DNA of 64,000 nt, taken from positions 35,350 through 99,349 of the forward strand of contig JANQRR010000040.1 of the NCBI GenBank assembly GCA_028284465.1, read 5' to 3'. Made by a program: the position numbers and the translations under genes. The first letter of the stretch is position 1; every line of letters begins with the position of its first letter. This document shows positions 44,739 through 54,848 of this stretch, piece by piece. The notes below the pieces were generated by a model. It saw only the letters and a program-made list of their open reading frames with translations, did no database searches and had not been told where the DNA came from. The stretch is from Gammaproteobacteria bacterium (GTDB lineage Bacteria; Pseudomonadota; Gammaproteobacteria; JAJFKO01).

Positions 44739-45332
44739 TCAACAAGCACTGTAATGATAAAACTCTCTAATGCGAATAATAGCGGTTAGTAGTACCAACG
44801 CAACAAACAGCCACGCAAAAAAATGGAACCAACTGGGAATTAAAATCATTAAAATAAAAAAACCAAACGCTTCTGGGCGCTCAATAATTCCAGGGCTGTA
44901 ATAAAAACTCTTATTCGTTTCGTTATTAGCGAATACGCCAACAACTAAAAAAGTAGTAACGCAAATTAACACAGCACCACACATCCATAAACTGACTTGA
45001 GCTCGATTGAGTGGATCTAATGTGAACAAACCATAAATGATAGCAAATTCGACAATTCTGTCAGTTGTAATATCAAGCACTGTTCCTTGCGCACTTGTTC
45101 GTTGCGCAATCCGTGCCACTGTACCATCCAACGTATCAAAATAACCTGATAATAAAATTAGCAGTGTTGCTATCCACGGCAATTGTAAGCCAATAGTAAA
45201 CCCTGTTAAAACGCCTATGATCCCACCGATAATAGTCAAGATATCAGGCGAAACATTTTTATCGCTAAGATATTTGGCTATGTTATTAACACATAAGCGT
45301 TGGTATGTCGGGCGAATATAAGCTTCTATCAT
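44739..45332 (-). CDS. CDP-alcohol phosphatidyltransferase
   Basis: A 197-aa membrane enzyme that moves a phosphatidyl group from CDP-diacylglycerol to an alcohol, or a related reaction. The family signature D-x2-DG-x2-AR-x8-G-x3-D-x3-D is complete, beginning at DTLDGTVARI near residue 70. Four to five hydrophobic segments flank it. The alcohol substrate (glycerol phosphate, inositol, choline or other) cannot be read. It is transcribed against its neighbours and interrupts the usual hflD-purB linkage. Confidence 0.87.
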   Translation of the reverse strand: MIEAYIRPTYQRLCVNNIAKYLSDKNVSPDILTIIGGIIGVLTGFTIGLQLPWIATLLILLSGYFDTLDGTVARIAQRTSAQGTVLDITTDRIVEFAIIYGLFTLDPLNRAQVSLWMCGAVLICVTTFLVVGVFANNETNKSFYYSPGIIERPEAFGFFILMILIPSWFHFFAWLFVALVLLTAIIRIREFYHYSAC

Positions 45333-45427
45333 AACTTAGTTTGTTGGCGAAAATATAAAATGATGGCTTCAATTATACTAACACTTCTGTGATAATGGAA
45401 TTCATCGTATGAGTAACTATTATAACT

Positions 45428-45505
45428 CGTCATCCCGCGGCTTGACCGCAGGATCCAGAAAATTTTCACTGGATTGCTTCGTCCCCTTCGGGTCTTCGCA
45501 ATGAC
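45428..45505. repeat. Hybrid of two repeat families
   Basis: The right part (45470-45505) is the usual arm in the ccccttcgggtc variant. The left part (45428-45462) is a different short palindrome, cgtcatcccgcggcttgacc followed by gcaggatccag, of a kind common in Rickettsiales and other intracellular bacteria. The two share only the outer gtcat and inner atccag ends. The element sits directly before purB. Confidence 0.75.
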
Positions 45506-45526
45506 GCGAGAAATGAGGAAATGTAA

Positions 45527-46882
<1,356 letters not shown>

Positions 46883-46939
46883 TCATCACAATCCTAAACC
46901 CTATTTGCGGATCTCACTGACTTACGTTATAAATAAAGT

Positions 46940-47824
46940 ATGAAAGGCAAAATATATGACAAAATAATGGCCTATCTAACGGATTGGCTCGTAAAGGATT
47001 TACCGCCTAAGGATTATTCTCTTAGCGATCATAGTCGTCTTATTCATGAAGTACGGCCATGTGATATTCTTCTGGTTGAAGGACGTGCGCGAGTTAGTGA
47101 AGTGATCAAACAAATCACTCAAAGTACTTGGTCACATGCCGCTTTATATATCGGGCGCTTACACAATATTGAAAATCCGGTACTGCGCCAACGCGTAAGT
47201 GAATTTAGAAAAGTTGAAGCTGATGAACAATTAATCGTAGAAAGTTTGCTAGGCCAAGGCACTATTATTTCGCCTTTATCAAATTATAAATTAGACCACC
47301 TTCGTATTTGTCGGCCACAAGGTTTAACTCATCGAGATAAACAATTAGTGATAGGTTATGCATTAGGTCGCTTAGGCTTACAATATGATGTTCGCCAACT
47401 TCTTGATCTTGCGCGCTACTTACTGCCTTGGGGAATTCTGCCACGACGTTGGCGTTCATCTTTGTTTGAACATAAAATTGGGAGTGCGACACGCGAGATC
47501 TGTTCGGCATTACTCGCTGAATCATTTTTTTCGATCAACTACCCTATTCTGCCGCTTATTCAAAAAAATCCAAAAACTGGGGTTGAATTTATTCCGCGTA
47601 ATCCTAAATTATTTACCCCCAGTGATTTTGATTATTCACCGTACTTTGACATTGTGAAATACCCAATGTTTGATTTAACTGCTGAAGCTGCTTATAAACA
47701 TTTGCCATGGAGTAAAGAGCGGCAATTTCATGATGACGATGGTCAGTTACCACCAAAACCAAATGTTAAAGCAGCTCCAAGTGCTAATGACAAATCAATG
47801 CAAGAACCACCCGAGACGGATTAA
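46940..47824 (+). CDS. YiiX-like permuted papain-fold (C92) hydrolase
   Basis: A 294-aa protein with the pattern of YiiX/YebB-type permuted NlpC/P60 enzymes. The histidine lies in STWSHAALYIG after VRPCDILLVEG. A conserved acidic/polar segment is seen in LIVESLLGQGTI, and the catalytic cysteine in REICSALLAESFF. The permuted order (His before Cys) is diagnostic. Such enzymes cleave amide or ester bonds in peptidoglycan, lipoproteins or lipids; the substrate is unknown. There is no signal peptide, so it appears cytosolic or is exported by another route. The C-terminal 30 residues are Pro/Ser/Asp-rich. Confidence 0.8.
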   Translation: MKGKIYDKIMAYLTDWLVKDLPPKDYSLSDHSRLIHEVRPCDILLVEGRARVSEVIKQITQSTWSHAALYIGRLHNIENPVLRQRVSEFRKVEADEQLIVESLLGQGTIISPLSNYKLDHLRICRPQGLTHRDKQLVIGYALGRLGLQYDVRQLLDLARYLLPWGILPRRWRSSLFEHKIGSATREICSALLAESFFSINYPILPLIQKNPKTGVEFIPRNPKLFTPSDFDYSPYFDIVKYPMFDLTAEAAYKHLPWSKERQFHDDDGQLPPKPNVKAAPSANDKSMQEPPETD

Positions 47825-47861
47825 TTAAGAAATTATATTAGTAATACATTGCAGTATATTG

Positions 47862-47890
47862 TTGACAATTTGCCCATCGCGGAATAAAAT
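47862..47890 (+). promoter_or_regulatory. Near-consensus sigma70 promoter of the F-box gene
   Basis: TTGACA (47862-47867), a 17-bp spacer and TAAAAT (47885-47890) lie 35 bp before the ATG. A full-consensus -35 is unusual for an orphan accessory gene. Confidence 0.7.
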
Positions 47891-47924
47891 TAACCAGATT
47901 TATTTCTGCTAGAAGGTTATTAAA

Positions 47925-49736
47925 ATGCCAAAAGGTCAAGGTAAACGTAAAAACAAAAGCTCTAACCAAAATCGGCAAGGTCATCACACAATCTTTTCTA
48001 CTTCTGCTACGGCTACGGCTACGGCTACGAATAAAACTAATATTTTATTAAACATGCCTCCTGAGTTAATTCTTACATTTATTAGCTTTCTTGATATTAA
48101 AGATATTTTAGCATTTATCCTTGTTTATAGATCTATTCACGCTATTTGGAAAGAAAAGGGCATCTCATATTACCTGCAAGAAAAAATATTACACATTGCA
48201 AGAAAATGGAACATTCCAATTAGCAATGAGCCTGGTGGAAATGTTTGGCTGTTTGAGGGTTATATTACTAATGCTGAGTCTTTAAGAAAATTACTTACCT
48301 TACTAAATTCTGATGATGCTAAACATCCCAAAATATTTATTTCAAATGAAAAATTTCGTGATGAATATCGAAAATTAAAAAACGCCCCTGAAGGCATTCC
48401 ATTTAAACATCGCAACCCTTTATTGTTGATAAAACATTTTTTGCTACAACAACGCGCCTCAAATAGACAATATGAAGATCGAAATAACCCCCTTAAACAA
48501 ACAGAATATGCAAACATTTCTAGAGAAAATTTGTTATGTATTTACAGCGTATTTAAACGAAACGAAAAACCATATTTTCCATGTCTATATTTTTTAATAC
48601 ATTATCTTAATTTCACAAAACAAGTGGACAGCACGCTTAGCAAAAAACTCACTGAGTTAGTCAAAAATTTACATGATCAGTATGCCTCATGGCTCTCTGA
48701 AAAACTAAACTCAAGTCAATTGCAAAGAACATTAACAAAAGATGATTTAATCAACATAGTAAAGAATTTTTTTAACATATCTTATGGTTACAAAGCGGCA
48801 GAGTATCATTTCACTAAAATAATGTCTTTACTTTCTCTGCTGAAAATATTGCTGCCATACTTCACTTTAGAAGAAATTAAAAAATTTGATAATATAAAAA
48901 TTGCCAGATTTGCCATTTCAAATCAATTTCATCTAAACATTGCTTTAGAAAAATGTAGCAGATTTATAGTTTCCCAAAGATCAGAAGGGAAATTATCTAC
49001 AAAAAGCGATATCAACACAATCTTTGATAGCATCAATGAAATATACCACCACCCAGCCACAAAAATCCATGACAAACTACCAGCTGATTTAATCGACGAA
49101 AATATAAAAACAATCACTATTTCTCCATCAATCATAACAGCTGTTAATAATGGCTGCCGCTTGTTTATTGACATGGACAAAGAATTCTTTTTAAATATAA
49201 TTATCAGTCGTACTAAGACTAATGTAATTAGTGCATTCTGGCCCTTATATCAAACACTGGCTACAGAAGATTTTCACAAAAGTTTCGCTAGTACACTTAC
49301 ATGTTTTGAAGAACGAGCATCATCAACTGCCACACTTAAAGCCGCAAAAATTCTTAAACTTCTTGCAGGTTCATCTTTAAAAAATAGAACAGCTATTTTT
49401 AAGCATTGCCCAACATTAGAAAAACTGTTGCTAATCCCATATTCTGCCTTAGAGTTTTTGCTGCAAGAACGTTCTTTAACTGTTATTAACAAGATGCTTT
49501 CCGAAGCTGGTCCTAAAATTGCTGATATTGTACAAAGAAAAGAACAATTAGAACGTTTTTTCATCTCATCAATTAGTAGAACTAAAAATACAACCGGAAA
49601 AAAGCGAACTCGCAAGGCAGCAACAACAACAGATAAAGCCTCAACAGCTCAAGAAAAAAACCAAGCATCTACATCACAAACATCTACGTCAGAAACCAAA
49701 TCATCAGCAAACAAAAGAAGACGATTTAGCAAATAA
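47925..49736 (+). CDS. F-box protein, putative effector
   Basis: A 603-aa protein with an F-box at about residues 39-78 (NMPPELILTFISFLDIKD, then ILAFILVYRSIHAIWKE), the eukaryotic motif that binds Skp1 in SCF ubiquitin ligases. The N-terminus is basic and low-complexity and includes an Ala-Thr repeat encoded by a hexamer array. The middle is helical and unrecognised and may form the substrate-binding part. Basic clusters GKKRTRK (about 558-564) and NKRRRFSK at the very end resemble nuclear localisation signals. There is no signal peptide. Bacterial F-box proteins are mostly secreted effectors (Legionella AnkB, LegU1), so export into a eukaryotic host is likely but inferred. Confidence 0.82.
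   Translation: MPKGQGKRKNKSSNQNRQGHHTIFSTSATATATATNKTNILLNMPPELILTFISFLDIKDILAFILVYRSIHAIWKEKGISYYLQEKILHIARKWNIPISNEPGGNVWLFEGYITNAESLRKLLTLLNSDDAKHPKIFISNEKFRDEYRKLKNAPEGIPFKHRNPLLLIKHFLLQQRASNRQYEDRNNPLKQTEYANISRENLLCIYSVFKRNEKPYFPCLYFLIHYLNFTKQVDSTLSKKLTELVKNLHDQYASWLSEKLNSSQLQRTLTKDDLINIVKNFFNISYGYKAAEYHFTKIMSLLSLLKILLPYFTLEEIKKFDNIKIARFAISNQFHLNIALEKCSRFIVSQRSEGKLSTKSDINTIFDSINEIYHHPATKIHDKLPADLIDENIKTITISPSIITAVNNGCRLFIDMDKEFFLNIIISRTKTNVISAFWPLYQTLATEDFHKSFASTLTCFEERASSTATLKAAKILKLLAGSSLKNRTAIFKHCPTLEKLLLIPYSALEFLLQERSLTVINKMLSEAGPKIADIVQRKEQLERFFISSISRTKNTTGKKRTRKAATTTDKASTAQEKNQASTSQTSTSETKSSANKRRRFSK
48006..48029 (+). repeat. In-frame hexanucleotide microsatellite (gctacg x4)
   Basis: Four perfect copies of gctacg inside the F-box gene encode alternating Ala-Thr. 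Gain or loss of a unit would keep the reading frame and change linker length. Confidence 0.85.
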
Positions 49737-49753
49737 TTTAATTGTGGCTAATT

Positions 49754-49822
49754 TTATTGTAGCACCGACTCTACTGACACATAATCTATACCTAAAGCTT
49801 CACTTACCGCTTTATAGGTAAT
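49754..49822 (-). pseudogene. Duplicated 3' end of ald (69 bp)
   Basis: This segment matches the last 69 bp of ald (51886-51954) at 67 of 69 positions and begins exactly at the same stop codon. Nothing else of ald is present. It abuts the mmuM fragment on its inner side. Confidence 0.92.
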
Positions 49823-49868
49823 AAAGAAAGGAACTTTAAATGTTCCGAGGTAGTTCCGCAACATCCTC
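49821..49868 (-). pseudogene. Duplicated 3' end of mmuM (48 bp)
   Basis: Identical at all 48 positions to 50911-50958, the last codons of mmuM that encode the GCCGTTSEHLKFLSL tail with its zinc-binding cysteine pair. The true mmuM stop is lost and the sequence runs into the ald fragment. The rest of the gene-free stretch 49869-50008 shows nothing recognisable. Confidence 0.92.
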
Positions 49869-50008
49869 TAATGGGGATCTCCAAGCTTGATTAAAGCAAA
49901 TAAATATTGAATTATCTGCATACTATAATAAATATTGGTAAACACTCAATGTTAACTTTACAATGTTACATGACTGGTTAGTGACAATAGTAATTGTGAG
50001 AATTTGTA

Positions 50009-50839
50009 ATGATTGGAATAACAGGTGCAACAGGAGAAGTAGGCCACAAAGTTTGGCAATTATTGCTAGCAAAAAATATTGACAGCTATGCGCTGGTGCG
50101 TGATCCGACTAAATTAATTGAATTTACAAACAAGCATGAATATATTAGAAAGTTTAATTTTGAATCATTTTGTTTAAAAACATTTCAAGGTATAAACGTT
50201 TTATTTTATGTGCTGCCAAATAATCATGACACAATGACTTATAATGAAGCTGATTTATTAACAGCTGCAAAGCAATCTGAGATAAAGCATATCGTTAAAC
50301 TCTCAGTCATGCATGTTAATACTAATTGGTATCCTTATCATAAGAAATCTGAGTGCCTAATTAAAAACTCCGGTATTGACTATACATTCCTGCGACCTAA
50401 CACTTACATGCAAAATTTTAACAACTATGAATTATCCAATATAAAAAATAAAAAAATGCTGGCCTATCCAGCTGGCAACGGTAAAACAAGTTTCATTGAT
50501 ACTCGAGATATTGCTGATGCTGTCGTTAACATTTTATTAACCCCACAAAAACACGGAAACAGGGCTTACACGCTAACAGGAAGCCAGGCATATGATTATC
50601 ATGAAATCACAAAATTGTTTGCACAAACATTTGGTTTTTCTATCCAGTATGTTGATACTATTCAATTTCCTGAATATGAGCTTGAAAAAAATAAGAGAAA
50701 TATTGTATTACAAAATTTTTTCCATAGTGTAAGACAAGGATTATTCGCAGAAATTACTGATGATTTTTTAAAGATCACTGGAAAAACACCTAGGACTATA
50801 ACACAGTATTTAAATGACTATCGAGATGTTTTTACATAG
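50009..50839 (+). CDS. NmrA-like NAD(P)-binding family protein
   Basis: A 276-aa atypical short-chain dehydrogenase of the NmrA/HSCARG/SDR type. The dinucleotide motif GITGATGEVGHKVW is at the N-terminus, followed by ALVRDPTKL. FLRPNTYMQNF and DTRDIADAVV are typical later motifs. Relatives are quinone oxidoreductases or redox sensors, and the substrate is unknown. It is flanked by direct 48-bp copies of the mmuM 3' end, has opposite orientation to mmuM and ald, and is AT-rich, which points to insertion as an accessory gene. GAG precedes the ATG at moderate spacing. Confidence 0.85.
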   Translation: MIGITGATGEVGHKVWQLLLAKNIDSYALVRDPTKLIEFTNKHEYIRKFNFESFCLKTFQGINVLFYVLPNNHDTMTYNEADLLTAAKQSEIKHIVKLSVMHVNTNWYPYHKKSECLIKNSGIDYTFLRPNTYMQNFNNYELSNIKNKKMLAYPAGNGKTSFIDTRDIADAVVNILLTPQKHGNRAYTLTGSQAYDYHEITKLFAQTFGFSIQYVDTIQFPEYELEKNKRNIVLQNFFHSVRQGLFAEITDDFLKITGKTPRTITQYLNDYRDVFT

Positions 50840-50908
50840 GAGCAAGCGCAAGTATTTGCTTATCTTTTGGTTAAAATTTTGTTTTCAAGGTGAAAGTATA
50901 GTTTGAAA

Positions 50909-51820
50909 CTATAAAGAAAGGAACTTTAAATGTTCCGAGGTAGTTCCGCAACATCCTCCAAGTATTTTTATTTTGTATTTTTGATTTAGCTCCAACATTG
51001 TTTTTGCCCAATCTTCCACGTTTTCAGATTTAAGTTCACTAGCTCCATCTAAATCACAATGATCCTGTGAAGACGCATTTGCAAGAAAACCAATGATCCT
51101 GTCAAATATCTCTGGTGGTTGTTTATCTGCACATAGGAAAGTTGGATAAGAACAGTTAATCATGTAACCCACAGGATTTTTATATGTAGAATCATCTATT
51201 GATGCAACTGCTTCACTCAGAGATGTTCCATCAAGTATTCGACCCTGCCGATTGATAACGAAACTTATAATATATGGAAGAGAAGTTTCTTCTAATGCCA
51301 TCGCAATACCTTTAGCTTCTTCAATACTTGGTAAAGTTTCAGCTATGATAAAATCTGCTCCTGCTTGAGCTAATTCATTAGCTTGCCAAGCATGAAATCT
51401 TTTCGCTTGCGCACAAGATAATGCTTCTTCTGGTCTGTAGGCATCGCCTTTGCAGCCAAGCAGTCCACCAATTTTTATTTGATCTTTATTCTCAGGATAA
51501 AAATCTCTAATTGTTTGCATGAACTTAATGGCATCACGATTAATACTAGTATTGATATTAGAGCTCTTAACTCGGTCATAATTAGTGCGCCATGTAGGGC
51601 TGCACATTAAAAAAGGAAGCCCTGCGTCTAAAGCTATCTCAATATATGAACTATACAAATTAGTAAGATCCGCACAGCTGCGCTCATCATAAATTAATGG
51701 TGCATTAATTAGCGTTGGATGAAGTTGATAAGAAAAGCAATGGCGCAATTGCTCTACTATAGCGCCTTCCATTAAAATTTTAGAATGCGGCGCTATAAAA
51801 TTTTTCATACAAAATTTCAC
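50909..51820 (-). CDS. mmuM: Homocysteine S-methyltransferase
   Basis: Zinc-dependent enzyme that methylates homocysteine to methionine with S-methylmethionine or SAM. The three zinc cysteines are in YMINCSYPTF and the terminal GGCCGTT motif. IIAETLPSIEEAKGIA and GGLLGCKGDAY are also conserved. At 303 aa it is complete. Its last 48 bp are duplicated at 49821. It lies between two copies of the ald 3' end, which suggests that the gene was inserted behind ald. No strong ribosome site is seen before the ATG. Confidence 0.88.
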   Translation of the reverse strand: MKFCMKNFIAPHSKILMEGAIVEQLRHCFSYQLHPTLINAPLIYDERSCADLTNLYSSYIEIALDAGLPFLMCSPTWRTNYDRVKSSNINTSINRDAIKFMQTIRDFYPENKDQIKIGGLLGCKGDAYRPEEALSCAQAKRFHAWQANELAQAGADFIIAETLPSIEEAKGIAMALEETSLPYIISFVINRQGRILDGTSLSEAVASIDDSTYKNPVGYMINCSYPTFLCADKQPPEIFDRIIGFLANASSQDHCDLDGASELKSENVEDWAKTMLELNQKYKIKILGGCCGTTSEHLKFLSL

Positions 51821-51885
51821 ATTACTAATTTAAAGCGGGGACAAGCTATCAACAAAATACTTGGCCCCAAAGTTTGGCATCAAAG

Positions 51886-53001
51886 TTATTGTAGCACCGA
51901 CTCTACTGACACATAGTCTATACCTAACGCTTCACTTACCGCTTTATAGGTAATGTTGCCGTGATGCACGTTTAAACCATTACGTAAATGTTCATCATCT
52001 CGCAATGCTTGCTTATAACCTTTATCCGCTAAAGCTAACACGAATGGCAATGTTGCATTGTTTAATGCAAATGTTGAAGTTCTGGGTACGGCGCCTGGCA
52101 TGTTTGCCACACAATAATGCACAATATCTTCTTCAATAAAAGTTGGATCTTCATGCGTGGTTGGTCTGCTTGTCTCAAAGCAACCACCTTGATCGATCGC
52201 TACATCGACAATCACTGAACCTGGACGCATTTTTTTAAGCATATCGCGAGTAACTAATTTCGGTGCGGCGCCACCTGGAATTAACACTGCGCCAACTAAC
52301 AAATCAGCATGTTTGGCATATTCTTCAATCGATTCAACGGTAGCATAAATAGTATTTAATTTCGCACCAAATTGTAGATCTAATTCTTTTAATCGATTTA
52401 ATGATTTATCGATGACGGTAACATTAGCTTCTTTACCCATGGCCATACGGATCGCATTCGTGCCAACCACACCACCACCAATCACTACCACACTAGAAGA
52501 TGACACGCCCGGCACTCCACCGAGTAACACGCCACTACCGCCTTGCGCCTTCTCTAAACAATGCGCACCTGCTTGAATAGATAAGCGCCCTGCGACTTCA
52601 CTCATGGGTGCTAACAATGGTAAACCCCGAAAATTATCGGTTACCGTTTCATAACCTATCGCTACACATTTTGATTCGATTAAACCATGCGTTTGTTGCG
52701 GATCAGGAGCTAAGTGTAAGTAAGTAAATAACACTTGGCCTTCGCGCAACATTTTGCATTCTTTAGGCTGCGGTTCTTTAACTTTAACTACCATATCAGC
52801 TTGAGTGAAAATATCAGCAGCTGCATTAACAATCTTAGCACCGGCGGCTTCATAATCTTGATCTCTGATCCCAATGCCCCAACCAGCTTTAGTTTCAATA
52901 ATGACATCATGGCCATGGTGTACTAATTCACGCACACTTGCTGGCACTAAACCGACGCGATATTCTTGACTTTTTATTTCTTTAGGAACCCCTACTAACA
53001 T
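51886..53001 (-). CDS. ald: Alanine dehydrogenase
   Basis: NAD-dependent conversion of alanine to pyruvate and ammonia. [18 protein letters not shown] at the N-terminus, [28 protein letters not shown] and the NAD fold [16 protein letters not shown] identify it. The 371-aa length is exact for the family. The gene overlaps the end of etfA by 7 bp. Its final 69 bp recur at 49754. Confidence 0.95.
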   Translation of the reverse strand: MLVGVPKEIKSQEYRVGLVPASVRELVHHGHDVIIETKAGWGIGIRDQDYEAAGAKIVNAAADIFTQADMVVKVKEPQPKECKMLREGQVLFTYLHLAPDPQQTHGLIESKCVAIGYETVTDNFRGLPLLAPMSEVAGRLSIQAGAHCLEKAQGGSGVLLGGVPGVSSSSVVVIGGGVVGTNAIRMAMGKEANVTVIDKSLNRLKELDLQFGAKLNTIYATVESIEEYAKHADLLVGAVLIPGGAAPKLVTRDMLKKMRPGSVIVDVAIDQGGCFETSRPTTHEDPTFIEEDIVHYCVANMPGAVPRTSTFALNNATLPFVLALADKGYKQALRDDEHLRNGLNVHHGNITYKAVSEALGIDYVSVESVLQ

Positions 53002-53930
53002 GATAATAACTCCGTAAATTTTGGTACAATTTCAAATAAATCCCCAACAATACCGTAATCCGCAACTTGGAATATCGGTGCTTCTTCATCTTTATTAATA
53101 GCAACAATGATTTTACTTTCTTTCATGCCGGCTAAATGTTGAATCGCTCCAGAAATACCAACAGCGATATAAAGCTCCGGTGCAACAATTTTACCAGTTT
53201 GACCAACTTGATAATCATTCGGCACATAACCTGCATCTACAGCCGCGCGCGAAGCGCCAATTGCTGCGCCTAACACATCAGCTAACTTTTCCAATATTTT
53301 AAAATTTTCTCCGCTTTGCAAGCCGCGACCGCCAGAGATAACCACTTTAGCTGCAGTTAATTCCGGTCGATCCGATTCATTTAAGGTTTGTTTAACAAAT
53401 GTTGTTTTATCACCGCCAACAACATTATCGATAGTTTCAATCGGCACTGCTTCACTACCAATGTCAGTTGCAGCAAAAGCAACACTACGCACGGTCATTA
53501 CTTTTTGTGGATCGGAACTTTTAACTGTTGCGATACCATTGCCTGCATAAATTGGTCGTTTAAAGGTGTCGGCATCGATGATTTCAATCACTTCTGAAAG
53601 CTGCGCCACATCTAATAATGCGGCAACGCGTGGCATAAAATTTTTGCCAAACGTTGTTGCTGGTGCTAATACATATTTTGCTTGTTTAGCAAGATCTGCT
53701 ACTAATGGTGCTACATTTTCAGCAAGTTGATGTTGATACCCTGGTGCATCAGCTTGAATCACTTTGCTAACACCCTGTGCTTTAGCTGCTTGTGCCGCAA
53801 CCGCTGCACAATCGTGACCAATTACGATAACGGTAATATCGTCACCTAATTGTTTTGCCGCAGTGATCACTTTTAAGGTGACTGGGTTTAATTGCTGATT
53901 GTTGTGTTCAGCAACTACGATACTATTCAT
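52995..53930 (-). CDS. etfA: Electron transfer flavoprotein alpha subunit
   Basis: FAD-binding subunit of ETF, which collects electrons from acyl-CoA dehydrogenases such as FadE. The C-terminal FAD motifs [35 protein letters not shown] and [13 protein letters not shown] are intact. At 311 aa it is normal. It lies 12 bp after etfB, and its stop region overlaps the ald start. Confidence 0.96.
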   Translation of the reverse strand: MNSIVVAEHNNQQLNPVTLKVITAAKQLGDDITVIVIGHDCAAVAAQAAKAQGVSKVIQADAPGYQHQLAENVAPLVADLAKQAKYVLAPATTFGKNFMPRVAALLDVAQLSEVIEIIDADTFKRPIYAGNGIATVKSSDPQKVMTVRSVAFAATDIGSEAVPIETIDNVVGGDKTTFVKQTLNESDRPELTAAKVVISGGRGLQSGENFKILEKLADVLGAAIGASRAAVDAGYVPNDYQVGQTGKIVAPELYIAVGISGAIQHLAGMKESKIIVAINKDEEAPIFQVADYGIVGDLFEIVPKFTELLSC

Positions 53931-53942
53931 TGTAATGAACTC

Positions 53943-54701
53943 CTAAACAACACCGGCGGTTTTAAGTTTTTCCACTAACTCTTCCACGGTTTCCACTTTT
54001 ATTCCAGCGCTGCGCTGGGCTGGTGGCTCCACTTTAGTAATTTCAAAACGAGTTTTCGGCGTTACTCCTAAACTATCGATCGTGACAGTTTCTAATGGCT
54101 TTTTCTTAGCTTTCATAATATTTGGTAATGACGCATAACGCGGTTCATTCAAACGCAAATCGGTAGTAACGACTGCTGGTAATGTTAATGCTAAGGTTTC
54201 TAAACCACCGTCAATTTCGCGTGTTACATTTGCTTTATGATTTTCAATGGTTAATTCTGAAATAAAGGTACCTTGCGACCAATCTAATAAGGCGGCAAGC
54301 ATTTGCCCCGTTTGGTTATTATCGCCATCAATGGATTGTTTCCCCATGATCACAAGATCTGGTTGTTCTTGTTTCACTAATGCTTGCAAAATTTTTGCTA
54401 TACCAAGTGGTTGAATTGCATCATTGGTTTCAACCAAAATAGCGCGGTCAGCACCTAATGCTAATGCTGTACGCAATGTTTCAACGGATTTATTATCACC
54501 AACTGACACAACGATAATTTCTGCCGCTACACCCTTCTCTTTAAGACGTACTGCTTCTTCTACTGCAATTTCATCAAAAGGATTCATCGACATTTTGACA
54601 TTATTAGTGTCGATCCCAGAATGGTCAGGTTTGACGCGAACTTTAACGTTGTAATCCACAACACGCTTGGCAGTGACTAAGATTTTAAGCTTTTCAGTCA
54701 T
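53943..54701 (-). CDS. etfB: Electron transfer flavoprotein beta subunit
   Basis: AMP-binding partner of EtfA, 252 aa. [19 protein letters not shown] at the start, [19 protein letters not shown], and the signature [21 protein letters not shown] (shown here in part) are typical. It is first in the etfB-etfA-ald group and divergent from the ETF:ubiquinone oxidoreductase gene, so ETF and its oxidase are encoded side by side. Confidence 0.96.
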   Translation of the reverse strand: MTEKLKILVTAKRVVDYNVKVRVKPDHSGIDTNNVKMSMNPFDEIAVEEAVRLKEKGVAAEIIVVSVGDNKSVETLRTALALGADRAILVETNDAIQPLGIAKILQALVKQEQPDLVIMGKQSIDGDNNQTGQMLAALLDWSQGTFISELTIENHKANVTREIDGGLETLALTLPAVVTTDLRLNEPRYASLPNIMKAKKKPLETVTIDSLGVTPKTRFEITKVEPPAQRSAGIKVETVEELVEKLKTAGVV

Positions 54702-54815
54702 AGTTATCCTTTGTATCCTTTTTCGTCTAAGGAAATCCGATGCGAATGATGCCGTTTTTTATCGCCAAGGTCAACTATTTCCCTGAGTGGGCTACTTTGT
54801 AGTAAACATTCCCGT

Positions 54816-54821
54816 TATAAT
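54816..54821 (+). promoter_or_regulatory. Possible -10 of the ETF-QO gene
   Basis: A perfect TATAAT lies 27 bp before the ATG, in the 147-bp region between divergent etfB and ETF-QO. No convincing -35 is present. Confidence 0.35.
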
Positions 54822-54848
54822 AGTGTTTTACTTTGGAGTTCATTTATT

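Noticed and set aside
51837..51868. GGGGACAAG ... CTTGGCCCC inverted repeat between ald and mmuM as a terminator
   Set aside because: The stem has a mismatch and a long loop, and no T-run follows on either strand.
49754..51954. Insertion sequence or integron explaining the duplicated gene ends
   Set aside because: No transposase, integrase, terminal inverted repeats or attC-like site is visible in the interval.
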